From Podocnemis expansa (lineage: Eukaryota; Chordata; Testudines; Podocnemididae), in assembly GCA_007922195.1 (NCBI GenBank), contig ML682037.1:13526366-13590365 (forward strand): 64,000 nt of DNA, read 5' to 3'. The translations under genes were made by a program, and so were the position numbers. Under the pieces are notes generated by a model. That model was not told where the DNA came from. It did not search any database and saw nothing but the letters and a program-made list of their open reading frames with translations. Shown here piece after piece: positions 1-26,324 of this stretch (position 1 is its first letter; every line of letters begins with the position of its first letter).

Positions 1-1000
1 CCTCTCAGCTGGGCCACTGTGTCAGGGTCCCAGTGGTGATGGGCAACACTTGGCCTCTCTTTCCCTGGTCTCAAGAGGCCAGACCATGCTGTTCTGGCAC
101 AGCAGTGCCGGTGAGGAGCACTGTTCCCTCTAAGGCGCGCGGCAGCGCGGCCACGCGCTTAAAAAAATCCTGCCGCGCAGGATTTTCCTGCCCCCGCACA
201 TGGGGCAGTTCAGGGTGGCAGCGTGGCCAAGGGGAGATGCGCCGGAGTGATGTGTCCGGGCATGAGCCTCAGCCCAGCCCCTTGGCCAGAGGAAGGGAAG
301 GTCTGCAGGCTTGAGCCAGTCCTGCCACTCCTCCCTCCCCTCCCCTCCCCGGAGACTGTGGAGGCTCCGCCTCTTCCAGCCGGGGTCTGGCCGTTCGCAT
401 GGCCAGCCCCAGCCTCCAGCCCGGGCTCCTCCATGCCGGCCAGCACCGTGGCCTCCTGCCCCCCGCCCAGCTCTTTGGCCAGTAAAGAGGGCTGGGAGGG
501 GGAGGGGGAGGGGGTTGGTCAGGCAGCTGGCAGGGAAAGCGTGGGGGCAGGGAGGGGAGGGGGGAGAAGGGGTCAGGATGGTGGGCTGGGGAGGGCTTGG
601 GGGGGGCTGAAAGAGGTGGCATGAAGATGTGGAGCTGGGGGTGGGGTTTAGGAGGGCTGGAATGGGGGCAGGGAGCTTAGGGAGTCGGAATTGGGGCAAT
701 TCTTCAGCTTTTTAAACAAGAGGCATGGCAAAGAGTAAATGCCATTCATATCCTGAAGTCTGAAACTTCTCAAGTGGGAAACAGGGAGTGCATGGTGCCA
801 AAATGTCCCTTCTGTAACTAGATAAAGCTGTGGAGGTGAAAAATCTAAAAATCAGTTGTATATTTCCTGAAAGCTAGTGTGGATGTTACTTAAGTGGACT
901 GACTGAACAGCGAGAGTGTTTGAGCATGCTAACCCTGTGCTTTCAAAGAACCTGGAAGATGTTTTCTCCAGAATCCTGTAACTCACAACAATTCATTACA

Positions 1001-1100
1001 AAACAAACAAGGATTCTTGTGGTACTTAAAGACTAACAAATATATTGATTGCATGAGCTTTCATGGGAGAAAACCCCATTTCATCAGATGCTTTGAAGAA
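1001..1100 (-). mobile_element. Penelope-like element 3'-end fragment (antisense)
   Basis: Contains the window's recurring PLE 3' block in reverse: a 'tgtggyacttaaagacta' motif, then 'gcatgagctttc', then 'ccatttcatcagatgcttt'. It is a single arm nested in the hAT element at 119-2032. Confidence 0.65.
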
Positions 1101-1534
1101 CAATTCACAGAAATCTTAGAGATGTAACAGAGATATCAGATAAGTACTTGTTTTAAATATAGTAACAGCCAAAAGACTGGGAATCAAAGGAGCCATGAGA
1201 TTATTCTCTTCACTATGCACCCTAATCTGTCCATCAGAAGAAATCATAATGCATTAAAGGGATGTGGTATTTTGGTAGAGATTTTCTCCTAAGTTGAATT
1301 GTAGCCCCAAAATGATGGGGCAGGTAAAGATACAAGGGACTGAAAATAGGCTTTTAAGAAATACTGTAGCCTTATCTTAAAGCAGCTAGAAGCCCATTGT
1401 TTTGATTTCAGCTGTGTTTAGCATCTTTCTTGTAGCAGCATTTTCCTGAAAAGAGATGCCTGGAATCTTTTTTTGATTTTTAAAATTTCAATAGAATTTA
1501 CCCCTCTGGGACCATCAAGACATCTTAAATGCTG

Positions 1535-1658
1535 CCAATTTCCAAAGCGGTAGCCATGTTAGTCCATTCCAGGAAAACAAAACAAAACAAGGAGTCTCCC
1601 ACGAAAGCTCAGGTGAAAAATAAATCTTAGTCTTTAAGTGCCACACGACTCCTTGTGT
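1535..1658. mobile_element. Short PLE insertion with 13-bp target duplication
   Basis: The insert is bounded by the exact direct repeat ATCTTAAATGCTG at 1522-1534 and 1659-1671. The left border is the antisense PLE terminus (ccaaagcggtagccatgtta) and the right border the sense 3' block ending cacgactccttg. Both borders are therefore the element's 3' end, with almost no interior. Confidence 0.75.
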
Positions 1659-2895
1659 ATCTTAAATGCTGTCAGTGATAATTAGCTGGCTTCCTTGTGA
1701 ACTGTAACTCTGCATGTAGAACACAGGAGATGAGGGTATTAGGCAGAATTGTGACACCTAGGATCCGGATTGAATATAACTTTGGTCTTGGGTTGTTTGA
1801 AAGCCATGGATTAGTTTCTTTTGATTGTATAGCAATTTGGGTAAATTTTAAATAAATTGGGTGATTTTAGTAATAAAAAACGACTTTAAATAGTTTATAT
1901 TAATTTTTCATTGGTCTAGATTTTTCAATAATTTTTGTTGCACGAGTTTGCACACAAATTTTATTCAGAAAAAGTTTTGCACACGGGTTGAAAATTTTGC
2001 ACACAAGCCGCCAAACCTTAGAGGGAACATTGGTGAGGAGTGTGAATAGACCCAGGTTTCTGGCTGAGTGGTGTTTGCAGAGTGGTGATTGGGACCACCC
2101 GCTGCGTTTGTGGAGCTCAGCTCTCCCAAGACCTGCTCTTTAATCACTTCCACCATGAAAGGGGCTCATGGAGAAAGAGGAGACCCATTCTTCTGTGCTA
2201 TTTTGGCCTCACTGATGACTCCTGGAGGCCTAGACAGCTGTCACAGCTGTTTTGTCTTTCCCCTACCTCTGCTGAAGCCCCTGCTGTTGCTGCAACTCCC
2301 TCCACCTCCACCATTTCTGGGGAGGAGGAGGAACTGTCTGTCCCAGAGGGCAGGGACTGCTAGGCCAGATGTATTAGCTGCTGGCCTGAGCATCTGCTTC
2401 CTAGCTCTGGCAGCCAAGGACCATGGGTTCAGGCTGGCCCTTCATCTGTCTCATGAAGCTCCCTTGGTGCTGCTACTTGCGCCAGCTGGACCTGCAGACT
2501 TCCTGCATGGCAGGCCCACTGCACACTGAAATTAAAAGCTGTGTGTGAGACAGGCAAAAATCTGAAATGACCTGAAATAACAGTAAGTGTTTTGGGGGAG
2601 CAGGGGAGGGATTCAAGTGAAGTGAAGACATGGAGCTGTTAGCTGCCTTCCTGGAGCAAGTTCACTGACTGAAGTGTGACTCCTCTTTCTTCTGGGTTCC
2701 TCAGCTCACGAACTCACAGGAGAATCCCACAGGCTCAGAGCTTGGGGGCCTCCAGAGTAGGCTTCTTATTGCTTAGAGCTGGGGTACCTGAACACAGAGC
2801 CCCCATCTGGGCCAATTCCCAGCACTTACCTTGTCTGCTGCAGCCTCTTCATCCAGAGCAACTTCCCCTTGTTAATTCTAGACACCAAGACTTAG

Positions 2896-3090
2896 AGAAC
2901 AGCTGGTCCCTAGGCTGCGTGCACACCAGTTATCCTCTTCTGTTCCCTGAAGTCACAGCCCCAGGGTTGGACTGTGCTAGAACAAGGGCTATAGAACAGC
3001 TGGTCCCTAGGCTGAGTGCCAACCAGTTAATCTCTTCTGCTCCCTGAAACCAGAGCCCCAGGGCTGGACCATGCATGAACAAGTGCTAGT
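2896..3090. repeat. Tandem duplication, period about 97 bp, two copies
   Basis: AGAACAGCTGGTCCCTAGGC occurs at 2896 and again at 2993. The following sequence (caccagtta..ctcttctg..tccctgaa..cagagccccaggg) also repeats with modest divergence. Two units are visible, with no reading frame of note. Confidence 0.75.
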
Positions 3091-3339
3091 TCACAAAAGA
3101 AACACATTCTGCTCCACAAAGCTGTGTTCATCATAGGAACTGCTGCAGGGATCAACCCAGGGACTTGCCTGGTTCAGTGCCCTATTTCAGAGAAAGGTGG
3201 AAGAAAGTCTGTAGTGGGAACCTATGGGCAGCCTGACCCTGGTAAAGATTCACCCTAACTCCAGGAGCTAGCCAGAGGGCTTGTTTCCCCTCCAGAATGT
3301 TTCTTTGTTCCTTTCGTCTTGATTAGACTAAGCACGGGT

Positions 3340-3990
3340 ATTTGCATTCTCCATATAAATGTTCAGTACTTTATTGAGTCATGCTATGCCCTTGGTCTCA
3401 GCGATATCTAACAGCAGTGTGTTCCACAGGCTAGGACTTTTTTGCATTGAGTTCCAGAGGCTAGCTATGTAGGGTGTGAAAAGTATCTCATTTGACCAGG
3501 TCTGAATTTTTCTGCCTCTCAGCGATTCTTGTTCTATTGTTAGGAGCCAGGATGAGCTGACATTTCCAAGTCACCTCTCTGCTCTATGCATTACCTCTAT
3601 CACATCCCCTCTTATTAGGCTCTCCTGGAACCTTGGTAGAGTGGCAGTCCCAATGTTTTCCTCTCTCTTCCTGCAAGAGTTTCTTAGCCCCTAATCACTC
3701 CTCTCAGTGCCTTGATTTTTCTCTGCTGTCTTCTCTGCTGTGGGATGACCACAGCTGCACACAGCTCTTAATAGCCTCTTTGCTCTATTACCTTCCATCC
3801 CATTCTTTATGCACCCTAATATTTTTGTTGCTTTCGTAGCTTCAACTGCATGCTGATTAGATGTGTGAGGAAGGTTGCCACATCAACAGCAAAGTCTTAT
3901 TAGAACCCTTGGGGGTGCCTGAAGAGTTTAGATCTCCCTTCCAATGTGTGTTACTTTGCATGTGTGGTGCACAGTCTGGGACTGAAGGCC
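3340..3990 (-). mobile_element. LINE (CR1/L3-like) 3' region, antisense, old
   Basis: Shows the diagnostic antisense order of this LINE tail: 'cacatcccctcttattagg', a T/C-rich stretch, then 'caccctaatatttttgttgc' and 'actgcatgctgattagatg'. Strongly diverged, no reading frame. Confidence 0.5.
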
Positions 3991-4536
3991 AAGCTTCCTG
4001 TGATGATCCCTCCATCCTGAGGCGCTCAAGAGCCAGCCAGGAGGATCTGCTGCCCAAGAGACTACACGCTGGACCCCTCTTCCTCCTTGGAGTTGCTGAC
4101 CCCATACAGAGCTCCCAGAGAGCACTTCTTGGCCACTATATTTGTAGACATCCTGCAAGCAAATCCCAGACTGTGGGAGCAAGTCCTGGTGAAATAGACC
4201 CTCTAGAGGAAGGGAGTTGCTTATACTGTAAGCACAAAACCTTCCCCTTCTTATCCAGCTCTCAGCATCTCTCTTGACCCTTGGGCTGCAGAAACTGCAT
4301 GTCCACACTGTGGGCACCAGGTGGCAGCACAGTCACACAAACCCAGCCCTGCCACCAATAGATCAGGAGTTTTGAAAGGCTCTCCTGGCAGATAATAGTG
4401 CTGTGGGCAAAAAGACAGCACATACTCTGCCCAGAGAAAGCAAGGAAGTCCTTGCAAGAACATGAATGTGGATCAGAGGCAGGAGGAGCAGGCAAGGAAT
4501 GAGCGACGGGGGGGTGGGAGAGTGAGGATTAGGGGT

Positions 4537-4815
4537 AAAACAAACGAGTCCTGTGGCACTTAAAGACTAACAAATTTATTAATTGAATGAGCTTCCATGT
4601 AAGCAAATCCCACTTCATCAGAGGCTTTGAAGATGGGGGAGCTTACAGAATGGGAGGAAAGAAAAGCAGTCTGCAAGTTCCCCCATCTTCGAAGCCTCTG
4701 AGGAAGTGGGATTTGCTTCCATGGAAGCTCATTCAATTAATAAATTTGTTAGTTTTTAAGTGCCACAGGACTCCTGGTTTGTTTTACTGAACTAGACTAA
4801 CAGGGATGCCTCTTT
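4537..4815. mobile_element. Palindromic PLE insertion (two 3' arms)
   Basis: The left arm (about 4541-4640) is the antisense 3' block. The right arm (about 4680-4790) is its near-perfect reverse complement. A loop of about 40 nt separates them. Only the right arm continues into the terminal extension (actagactaacagggatgcc). The arms could form a long hairpin if transcribed. Confidence 0.75.
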
Positions 4816-5344
4816 GGGACTAGGAGAGGGTGACTGGGGACAGCGGACAGGACTGGGTACCTGGAGGAGAAGGAAAGGTGCCTGGGAGTTGAGGGGTGAC
4901 TGGAGCAAAGGGATGGAAAGGGTGACAGGCTTGAGGCTTTCAACCCTTTACTGGAAGACTCTGTGAGGGCTCTGTGAGGCAGTGAGCAGATTTCTCAGGC
5001 ACAGCAGTCCTGATCTTCCAGGGCCTATCAGCTCCCCAAGAACCAGCTCCCAGGAATCCAGTGCGTGATCTTCTCGAAAGGCTGGAGATGGGTCTGGTGG
5101 TTCAGGAGTATCTTGGGACAGGCAGAGCTGTGGAGCAGAACAGAGCCATGGGAACAACCAGGGCCTGGGAGGAGAATGTGGAATGAAGAGCAAACAAATT
5201 CCCCAGCTTCAGAGCAAGTCCTGCAGTGTGGGCCAGTGCTGAAAGGGCTGTGTGGTGTTGTGTTTTCAGCGGGGAGTGGGGAGTTGTGGCTAGAGGATGA
5301 AGGATTGGGAGCCCAGACACTTGGTTCTGTCCTCACCTCTTGGG

Positions 5345-5530
5345 TGGCCATGAGGTTCAATGGCTAGAGCATGGGAGGCCCAGGGGCCTGGATTCTTGGG
5401 TTCTGGCCCCAGTTTGGGTCTGCAGCTCTAAGTTAGGAGACCTGATTCTATTCCTGGCTTTGTCCCTGCTCTGTATTACTTTAGAGAAGTCTCCTCCTTT
5501 TTTGGGCCTGTTTCCCCTCTGAGTGATGGG
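5345..5530 (+). mobile_element. MIR/CORE-type SINE, degraded
   Basis: A tRNA-like head (ggttcaatggctagagca, resembling an A box) is followed by a 'gattctattcctggctttg' B-box-like segment and a tail resembling the CORE end (ggcctgtttcccctctgag). Confidence 0.45.
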
Positions 5531-6054
5531 CTAGTTCTGTGCAGGAAGTGGGGCTGGAAGCTCCCTCAGTGTTTGTCAACCACTTTACATTGCTCCAAGA
5601 AAAGTGACTGGGGAGCCAGCCTCAGTCTCATTCTCTCTGTTCCTCGTTTTGTTCATTACCTGCCAGCATCTCTCATGGGGGCCATAATCCATACATCTGT
5701 GAAGGGAACATTAGGCAGCCAAAAGTAATGAGGAGCTGGCAGGGGCATGCCGTTTCTGGACCGGGGTCCTGTGAGGCAGTTTTAAGGTTTGAGCAGGTTT
5801 CCTTGGGTTTGTTAATTCCTCTCTTTCCATGCTCATTCAGTGCTCCAAGGCTGTTGCTGTGGTTACATATTGCTTAGAGACTACCTCTAATGTAGTTGGA
5901 TCCCTGGGGTTTTTCCCATTCTTTAATTCTGTGACTGGTAGAGCTGAGTCCCCCTGCAACTCCCAGCCCCTGGCATGGAGGATCTGCCCTGTAGAGTGGC
6001 GGGCAAATGGATGTGGTCTACATAGTGAGATAGAGACTGGCCGGTTGTTAAGCT

Positions 6055-6130
6055 AGTGACTGCCATGAGTGCAGGGGACTGGACACGATGACTTCTCATG
6101 GTCCCTTCCAGTTCTAGGGTTCTAATAGCG
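6055..6130 (+). mobile_element. CR1 LINE 3' end, 5'-truncated
   Basis: Typical CR1 tail: 'gcaggggactggacacgatg', 'tggtcccttccagttctag', then a short degenerate repeat tail (ggttctaatag). Confidence 0.65.
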
Positions 6131-7810
6131 GGATGAAGATTAGGGAGGATGACAGTCTCCCAAGTGATGTGTGACCTGCATCACTTGGCATGTTGGAAAT
6201 GAAGACTGGAGAAAACCCTAGCAGAGCCTGTCATGCACCACTGTGTCGGGCTCACAGATCTTGTCTGTGCTCGATTAACTCTTCTCTTGAAAGTCCCTGA
6301 GCTCCTAATTTATCCCAAACCATCACCACACCTTTTGCTCCTCATCTGTTTTGATGGGAGCAGGACAGTACAGGCTGGGTCTCTGCTCCCTTCCGTGCTG
6401 GGGTTCAGGAGACAGGGCTGCTGCAGGGAGAAAGGGAGGCCCAGCTTCTGAGGAAGAGATAAATATAACCCTGGTGGGAGGAGTAAAGGTGTCTCAGGGA
6501 GATAAATAGGGATTGTGGCTGATGGGTGGAGGAGGAGCCACGAAACACGCCCATGAGGGCTTTTCGGGCAGGTTCCCCAGGAAAGGCTCTGCCAGAGATG
6601 GGAGCCTGTGCTGTCCACAGTGGGAACTGTCTGTGGTGCTGAAGTGATGGGGACAAAAGCTCAGCCAAAAAGACCTGGCGCACAGGTCAGTCTGGTGCAA
6701 CCCCCCCCCCCCCCGTGGCTTTCAGGGACACCAGGAAACCCATCTTCAGCAGAATAATCCTGTGTGCATGTGAGGTGGGGCTAAGGGCAGTGTGACTCTA
6801 GGCCCTTTCCCTGCAGGTCACCTCCATCAGCATCCTTCTCTGGTGCACTGGGGAGGACATGGGGATAATGGGATAGTATGGGGGCTCAGCTGGAGGCAGT
6901 GGGAGTTGCAGACATGGGAACGGTGTATGCAGGGATGGAGGCAATGAGACAGCAAAGGTGGGACCTGGAGAGAATGGTGCTGGGTAGCAGGGGGATGCCC
7001 AAACGTGATTATCTGTCCCTGTCTGATCCTGCTGGACCTCAGTCCCTGATCTGCTTTTCTGGGTGGAAGTGGTGCAGGCACTGATAATCACAGCTGTTGC
7101 TTTTGGTGCTCAGGCAGGAAGTATCTGGAATATTTTCACAGCTGAGAAAACTGTTGAGAAGCTGGATTCAAGGAAGTAATGGTCTGAAATTCCATGTAGG
7201 AGGCCAGAGAGCAGAGAGTGCATGGTGAGGGAATCCTGTCATGTTAATGTCCATGGGATAAATGGACCTGCAGAGTCAAAGGGGAGCTTGTCACTGTACA
7301 ACATTAAGTGTTTCAAGCAAATCTGGGGGTTTGGAGTGTAGAAACTATGATGTGCTTAGTTCCATGACCAGACACGCTAGAAAATTCATGCCGAAATGTG
7401 TTGATCAGGGTTCACAAGAGAAAAGGGATCAGAACAAGACAGAAGAATTCTGGAATGACAACTGAGCGGTTCTGCAGAACAATCATTTCCAAATATCTTT
7501 CTCAGGGAGAGGATACTGTAAGACTCTCTTTATTTTGTCAAAGGAAAGGGTCCATTCTGTTTCCCAGGTCTGAATTATGGACCTTCCCTGCTTTTGACAA
7601 ACAGATACAAGGGGAATGGTGACAGCAGGAACTAAAGTGTCAATTTTCAAGTGTTAGAGAGTTAGCCTGCGCTGGTGGAGGAGCTGATAGCATCTGGATC
7701 TGCCTCTCTGATCAGGACATCTGTTGGGATCAGGATGGTGAAGATCCAAGAGTGTCATGGTTGATCCAAAGCTTCTAGGAAGTGTTGGGAATGACAGCCA
7801 TGATGGTAAA

Positions 7811-8355
7811 ATTCCAGAGGCATAGCCATGTTACTCTGTTTCAGCAAAACAAACAAGAAACCCTGTGCACCTTAAGGACTAACAAATTTATTTGGGCATG
7901 AGCTTTCGTGGGCTAGAATCCACTTAGATGCATGAAGTGGAAACCTCATTTCGTTAGCTGTATATATACACATGCAAAGAAGGGTGAGAGAAGAACCATG
8001 CAGAGAACCACTGTTAATGAAGTTAATTCAAGCAGCGTGGATGGGGCCCAATCACAACAGTCGATGAGAAGGTGGGAGTGTTTAAAGAGGGAAAAATACT
8101 TTTTTTTAGTGAGCTACCCCCTCTCAGTCCCCATTCAGACCCACTCTGCTATTGTCAAGTTTGCATATGAATTCCATCTCTCCAGTTTCATGCTGAAATT
8201 TGCTTTTGAATTTTTTTTGCTGAAGTATGGTAACTTGTAACCTAACAAACTGGAGTTTCCACTTCATGCATCTGATGAAGTGGGTTCTAACCCATGAAAG
8301 CTTTTGCCCAAATAAATTTATTAGTCTTTATGATACCACAGGACTCCTTGCTGGT
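7811..8355. mobile_element. Palindromic PLE insertion, about 0.55 kb
   Basis: The left border carries the antisense terminus (ttccagaggcatagccatg) plus the antisense 3' block. The right border carries the sense 3' block (ctgatgaagtgggttct to ccacaggactccttg) without the extension. The interior has sense-strand PLE-like sequence (cagtccccattcagaccca). Near-direct repeats catgatggtaaa (7799-7810) and catggtggcaaa (8356-8367), 10 of 12 matching, may be the target duplication. Confidence 0.7.
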
Positions 8356-9195
8356 CATGGTGGCAAAGGTCCCACTTGCAGGCCACCCATCTCCCAGCCA
8401 GACAGTTTGATAGTACCCCAAAAGTTTTGTGAGGGCCCTCACAAGTGAATAGTTGCACCTAATTTCTGACACAACAAGTTTGGTCCCTAGATTTCTGGTC
8501 CCACTCTTCTCTCGTTTACCACGCATTTAACTTTTAACACAGTCCTTGGATCACATCATTGGACCTTTCTGTTCGTACTAATCCACTTCATTGTTTCCCT
8601 TTGTACCTTTTGCCATTAGTATTTAATATAGGTGATTGACCATTTTATAAATTTACTTATTTTCCCACAGCTGAGCTGGCAGTTGGGGTAGGATTATCAG
8701 GCCCCAGTTTTCACAACCGTATGGGGGGATGTCCCCAATCAATAACCCCATGAAATGCGGTGAGTGTCCAGGAAGGTGGTTTGGTGACCTTGTGATGGGG
8801 GTGAGTTCAGAATGCCCCATTGGTGACTCCTAGAAAGGCAGATGAGTATGTGGGGGACAGTGCATACCTGGTTGGTGGCTTTGTGATGCGGGTGATTACG
8901 AGGAGGGGCGCCCTCACCTGGTGACACTGCAGTGTGGAATAAGTATGCAGGGGGTGGAAGGAATATCCCCAGTTGGTGGCCTTGAATGGGAGTGAGTGGG
9001 GAAGCTGAGCTGCCAATCTTTGACACTCTGTGTTCTTCACACCATGATGCACTGACTGGCTGGGCGCAAGTCAGTGGCTATGTTCCCTGCCCAGTGCTGG
9101 CGGAGCAGCCCAGCCTGGTGGTAGGGTCTGGTATTATACTCTCCCCAACCCCAGCTCTTTGTCTAACTATCCCCTCCCATCTCTGTCTCTGTCAG

Positions 9196-22879
<13,684 letters not shown>

Positions 22880-25276
22880 CTGACGTCTGGATGTACAACG
22901 TACACTACCAAAGCCCTCTGGAGAGCTGCCCCTGTCCCTGGGGGGCAACAGTGGAGGGGACACACCTAGGGGCCCTTGCTCCTAACTGCAGTGGGACATT
23001 AACAAGAGCGATGGCCTCAGGTTTAGGGCCAGGTGGCAGGTGGTTGGGTTGGTTTCTGACCCTGGATACAGACTCAGCAGCAGCAGCACCTCCTCTTTCT
23101 CCCCTCCATAGCCTAGAGACTCTTGGACGATACAGTCTATCCACTCCCCAGCATTGGCTCTTCAACCTGCCAAGGACCTACATGTTGACAGAGCTGGGCT
23201 GGGCCTCAGGACCTGCCCCACTCCTTCTTGGCTCCTCTCTTTGTTTTTTTAACTAAAAAGAAAGAAATCCAGAAGAATCAACCCTCTGGATGCAGTTGCG
23301 TGGGGGAAGAGGGAACCACATTCTTGTCCATCTACCTTGTTTCCATCTCTGTCCCACATCCACTCATGACACTGAGAGCCTTGGTGCTGACCAGGTACTA
23401 GGAATGAGCCTGGGCAGTCCTGGTCCCTGCACACAGATCAGGAGACTCTGGTAGTGCTGGCCCATCACTTCCACAAAGGCGGGAGTCCCCAGTGTCTGTG
23501 CCTTGAGCCAGGGTCCCCTCTGCTACAGCAGGATGTTAGCCTGGGGTCCCGCTTTCATGATTTCACCCTGAATGTGGATGGGAGAGGTTGGTGGTGAGAG
23601 CTGGATCCCAGAAGCTTCTGCTGTGTCTCCCATGCACACAGCGGCTGATTCAGCAGTCAAAGCCTCAGTCTTGCTCTTATCTTAGTCCCTCACTCCTGGC
23701 ACTGAGTCTTTGAGCTTGATGGTCCCAGGGAGACTTCCCTGACTGTGGGCTCAGCTCCAGGGCTCATGCTCCCCCCCCAATCTCCCCAACTCCTCTGCCC
23801 TCCCTCATGCCCATGGTTAGCAGGGTCAAATGAAGGGTCCTGGGAGCCCTGGGCTGTCCACTTTTCTGCCCCTGTCCTCCATCACCATGGCAGTGCCTAG
23901 CTTGGGAGCAGGGCAGGCAGCATTTGGGCATGCTGGCACTGGCGACTGGCAGATCCACCAATGGCATGGCACTCAGCCAGCACAGGGTGGGCCCAGAGCC
24001 CACAGACTAGCCAGCCATAGAGGCGGGATGGCACTGGGGCTCGGCAGACCAGCCAGCCACAGAGTGGGGCAAGCCAGGCCAGTGATGTGATGTGGGCTGG
24101 TGGTGCTCAGGCCAGCCACTGGAGTTGTCAATTTATTTTTGTGGTGCAGCAGGCCACCCTGCTTAGCTTGTGGCCCAGAGCTGCAGTCCCTAATGACCCT
24201 TTGTTAATCCAGCCCTGATGGTTGGTGCTGTGTGGGCTGAGCTGGGGTAATAGCTCAGCCTGCCTCCTCCTTTCACCATCCTCCTCCTCCACCTGCTCCA
24301 CCCCCAGTGCAGTCTCCTGTCCAAGCTCTGACATCAGGAACCTACACAATACAGAAAAGTGTAGAGAGGCAGCTGTGTTCAGCCAGTGCCAAAGTCTGTC
24401 ACCAGGGGAGGAATACGCCCCCGGATAGCAGCCATGCGCATAGGAGTCAAGGAAGACTTGCAAAAACATGAGCAACCTCAGCCTCCTTCATCCCTAAGGC
24501 ACAGTCCCACAGCCAATAGGGCAAAGCAAAGGAAGACTCTTCCCCAGGCCTGTAAGCCCCTGCTGTTGCATAGCCCTTGCCAGCTAAGCCTGCCCCACCA
24601 GGAACTGTGCTGTGGGGAGCTCTAGGGGAACATGACAGGCAATGAAAACAATGATGGATGACACACAAACTGATTGTGCCGCTATTTCCCATTCAAGTGG
24701 GATCTGCCAGGAAGAGGAGCCTAACCCTGGCAGCCCATGCCTCAGTCCATGCCAGCTGCTCTGGAATTGCCCTCTTGGCTACTCAAACACATACCTCCCT
24801 AGAAGGCGCCTGTCCATGTTTCCCAGGCCAGTCGCATCCCCCAGAGGTGCTGTCCCAAGAAAGAGCAGAGTATTATATTTGCATCTGCCAGGGACCCACC
24901 CAGAAGCCAGGCAAGCTCTGGAAACAGCGTGAAGCCCAGGAAGCTCATGGCTCAGAGCTAGCTGAGTTGGCAACCATGGGCTGAGCTAACCTTATCAAGG
25001 GCAGAGACTTCCAGCAGGAGAGAGTCTGTTCCCGTAACCTTGCTTGTCCCTCAGCTCTGTCATAGTCAAAGGAGTCTTGTCCCATGCCAAGCATCTTGAA
25101 GCAGAGATCTCTGTGGTCTGGGGGCCCCCTGCCCCCCCCCCCCCAGCCACATCCCCAAAAGGAACCCCCATCGGCGGCCACTTCTGAAGGTGACTTGGTT
25201 TCTCAGTGGTGCCTGTCTTTCTCAGTAGACCCTGACCCCTTTGTGTCGCAGGGTGTCTGCTGCTAGTGCCCTATGA

Positions 25277-25443
25277 CGTTGGTTTTCAAATGACGGGTTG
25301 GGATCCTCAGGTACTGGATCACGGCACCCTCTGCTGCTGCCACTGAAAGACTGGAATGCATCGCTGAAAGATGTAATTGTTGGGTTGTGGGCATAAATGA
25401 CTTTTTTCAGCTGGATCTTGAGAAAAAAAATTGAAAACCACTT
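25277..25443. mobile_element. hAT-type MITE with near-exact 8-bp target duplication
   Basis: Left TIR CGTTGGTTTTCAAA and right TIR TTGAAAACCACTT. Flanks CCCTATGA (25269-25276) and CCCTATGG (25444-25451) match at 7 of 8. The interior (gggttgggatcct..aaagactgg..gttgggttgtgggcat) is shared with the copies at 54135 and 43666. Confidence 0.75.
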
Positions 25444-26009
25444 CCCTATGGGCTGGGCTGTGTGGGAGAGGGGATGAGAGTACCTAGAGGAGAGCAGCTG
25501 TGAGTTCAGTTTGACGTGTGTGTAAGAAACCCGGCACCCTCAGCAGCCAGGTGAAGAACTCCAGAGCCAGACACTGCCGGGACTGCCTCCATCATTTTGT
25601 TCTGTCAGAGCCAGCCTCAGCCCCAGAACACTCGAGCTCATCCTGCACCCTCCAGCAAGCGACAGCCCTGCAGGGCTAAAGTGCTACTTAGCTTTAAGAG
25701 CTTTTGCAATGTCATTTTTAATTATTATTTTTCTAATCTTTATTTTACTTGTTTTATTATTTTACTTCCTGACCAAAATAAGGAACTGGGGTCAGTCCTT
25801 TGTATCTAGCGATCACCCAAAGACAAACGCATCAGCCACATCCGTACATTTTCTTATGGCTCCTTTGTGCAGTTTCATTGCTTTTCTTTCTTATTCTTGC
25901 TCTATAAAGCTTTTGAAGGTGGGGCTTGGATTTGGTGTTGACTTTGATACGCACCCATTGAGACAATTTTTATTTGTTTTTACTATATCATCCTCATTTT
26001 ATATTTCCT

Positions 26010-26079
26010 ATATATAATATATAATATATATTACTATATATATGTGTGTACATATATATATGTATATATATATATCTGT
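26010..26079. repeat. Imperfect (TA)n with (TG) interruptions
   Basis: Alternating tata / tgtg microsatellite in the presumed distal ASIC1 3' UTR. Confidence 0.9.
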
Positions 26080-26318
26080 ATGCGGCATATCAGTGTAGAT
26101 ACCCATCCAGTAGCATTTAGACCTTGATATTGTGCCATTTTTCTGTTCCCAATCTCTGAATGCCTTCAAATGTATAAAGTGTTGAATGATCTCTGGTATC
26201 TGTACTATGTACACACATTTCATAGGAAGCACAATAAGATGACAAATGCATTGTATATCAATACCCGCTACTCTTAACAAAGGTATAAAGGAGAATATAA
26301 TTGGATGATATAAAAGAT

Positions 26319-26324
26319 AATAAA
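26319..26324 (+). terminator. Candidate ASIC1 polyadenylation signal AATAAA
   Basis: Canonical hexamer in an AU-rich setting, followed by T-rich sequence within 15 nt. It is the first perfect AATAAA I found downstream of the ASIC1 stop. Confidence 0.4.

Larger units (their letters stand above)
119..2032. mobile_element. hAT-type DNA element, non-autonomous, 1.9 kb, with TIRs and 8-bp target duplication
   Basis: The left end begins CACTGTTCCCTCTAAGG (119-135). The right end is its reverse complement with one mismatch (2016-2032). The element is flanked by an exact 8-bp direct repeat GTGAGGAG at 111-118 and 2033-2040, the target-site length typical of hAT transposons. The left third is very GC-rich and the right part AT-rich. 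No transposase-like reading frame is visible. PLE fragments at about 1001-1100 and 1535-1658 sit inside it, so the element predates them. Confidence 0.75.
2033..9195 (+). other. Probable ASIC1 intron upstream of the first exon in the window
   Basis: No coding exon is recognisable. Neither the ASIC1a N-terminus with TM1 nor the ASIC1b alternative N-terminus is seen on either strand. The stretch holds a 97-bp tandem duplication, an antisense LINE tail, two palindromic PLE copies, a MIR-like SINE and a CR1 3' end, listed separately. The rest is unannotated single-copy-looking sequence. Confidence 0.6.

Noticed and set aside
130..699. Several overlapping open frames near the left edge
   Set aside because: Inside the GC-rich part of the hAT element, low-complexity Pro/Gly text on both strands, no recognisable protein.
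4537..4815. Long perfect hairpin as a candidate non-coding RNA
   Set aside because: Explained by the inverted-arm PLE architecture repeated elsewhere in the window.
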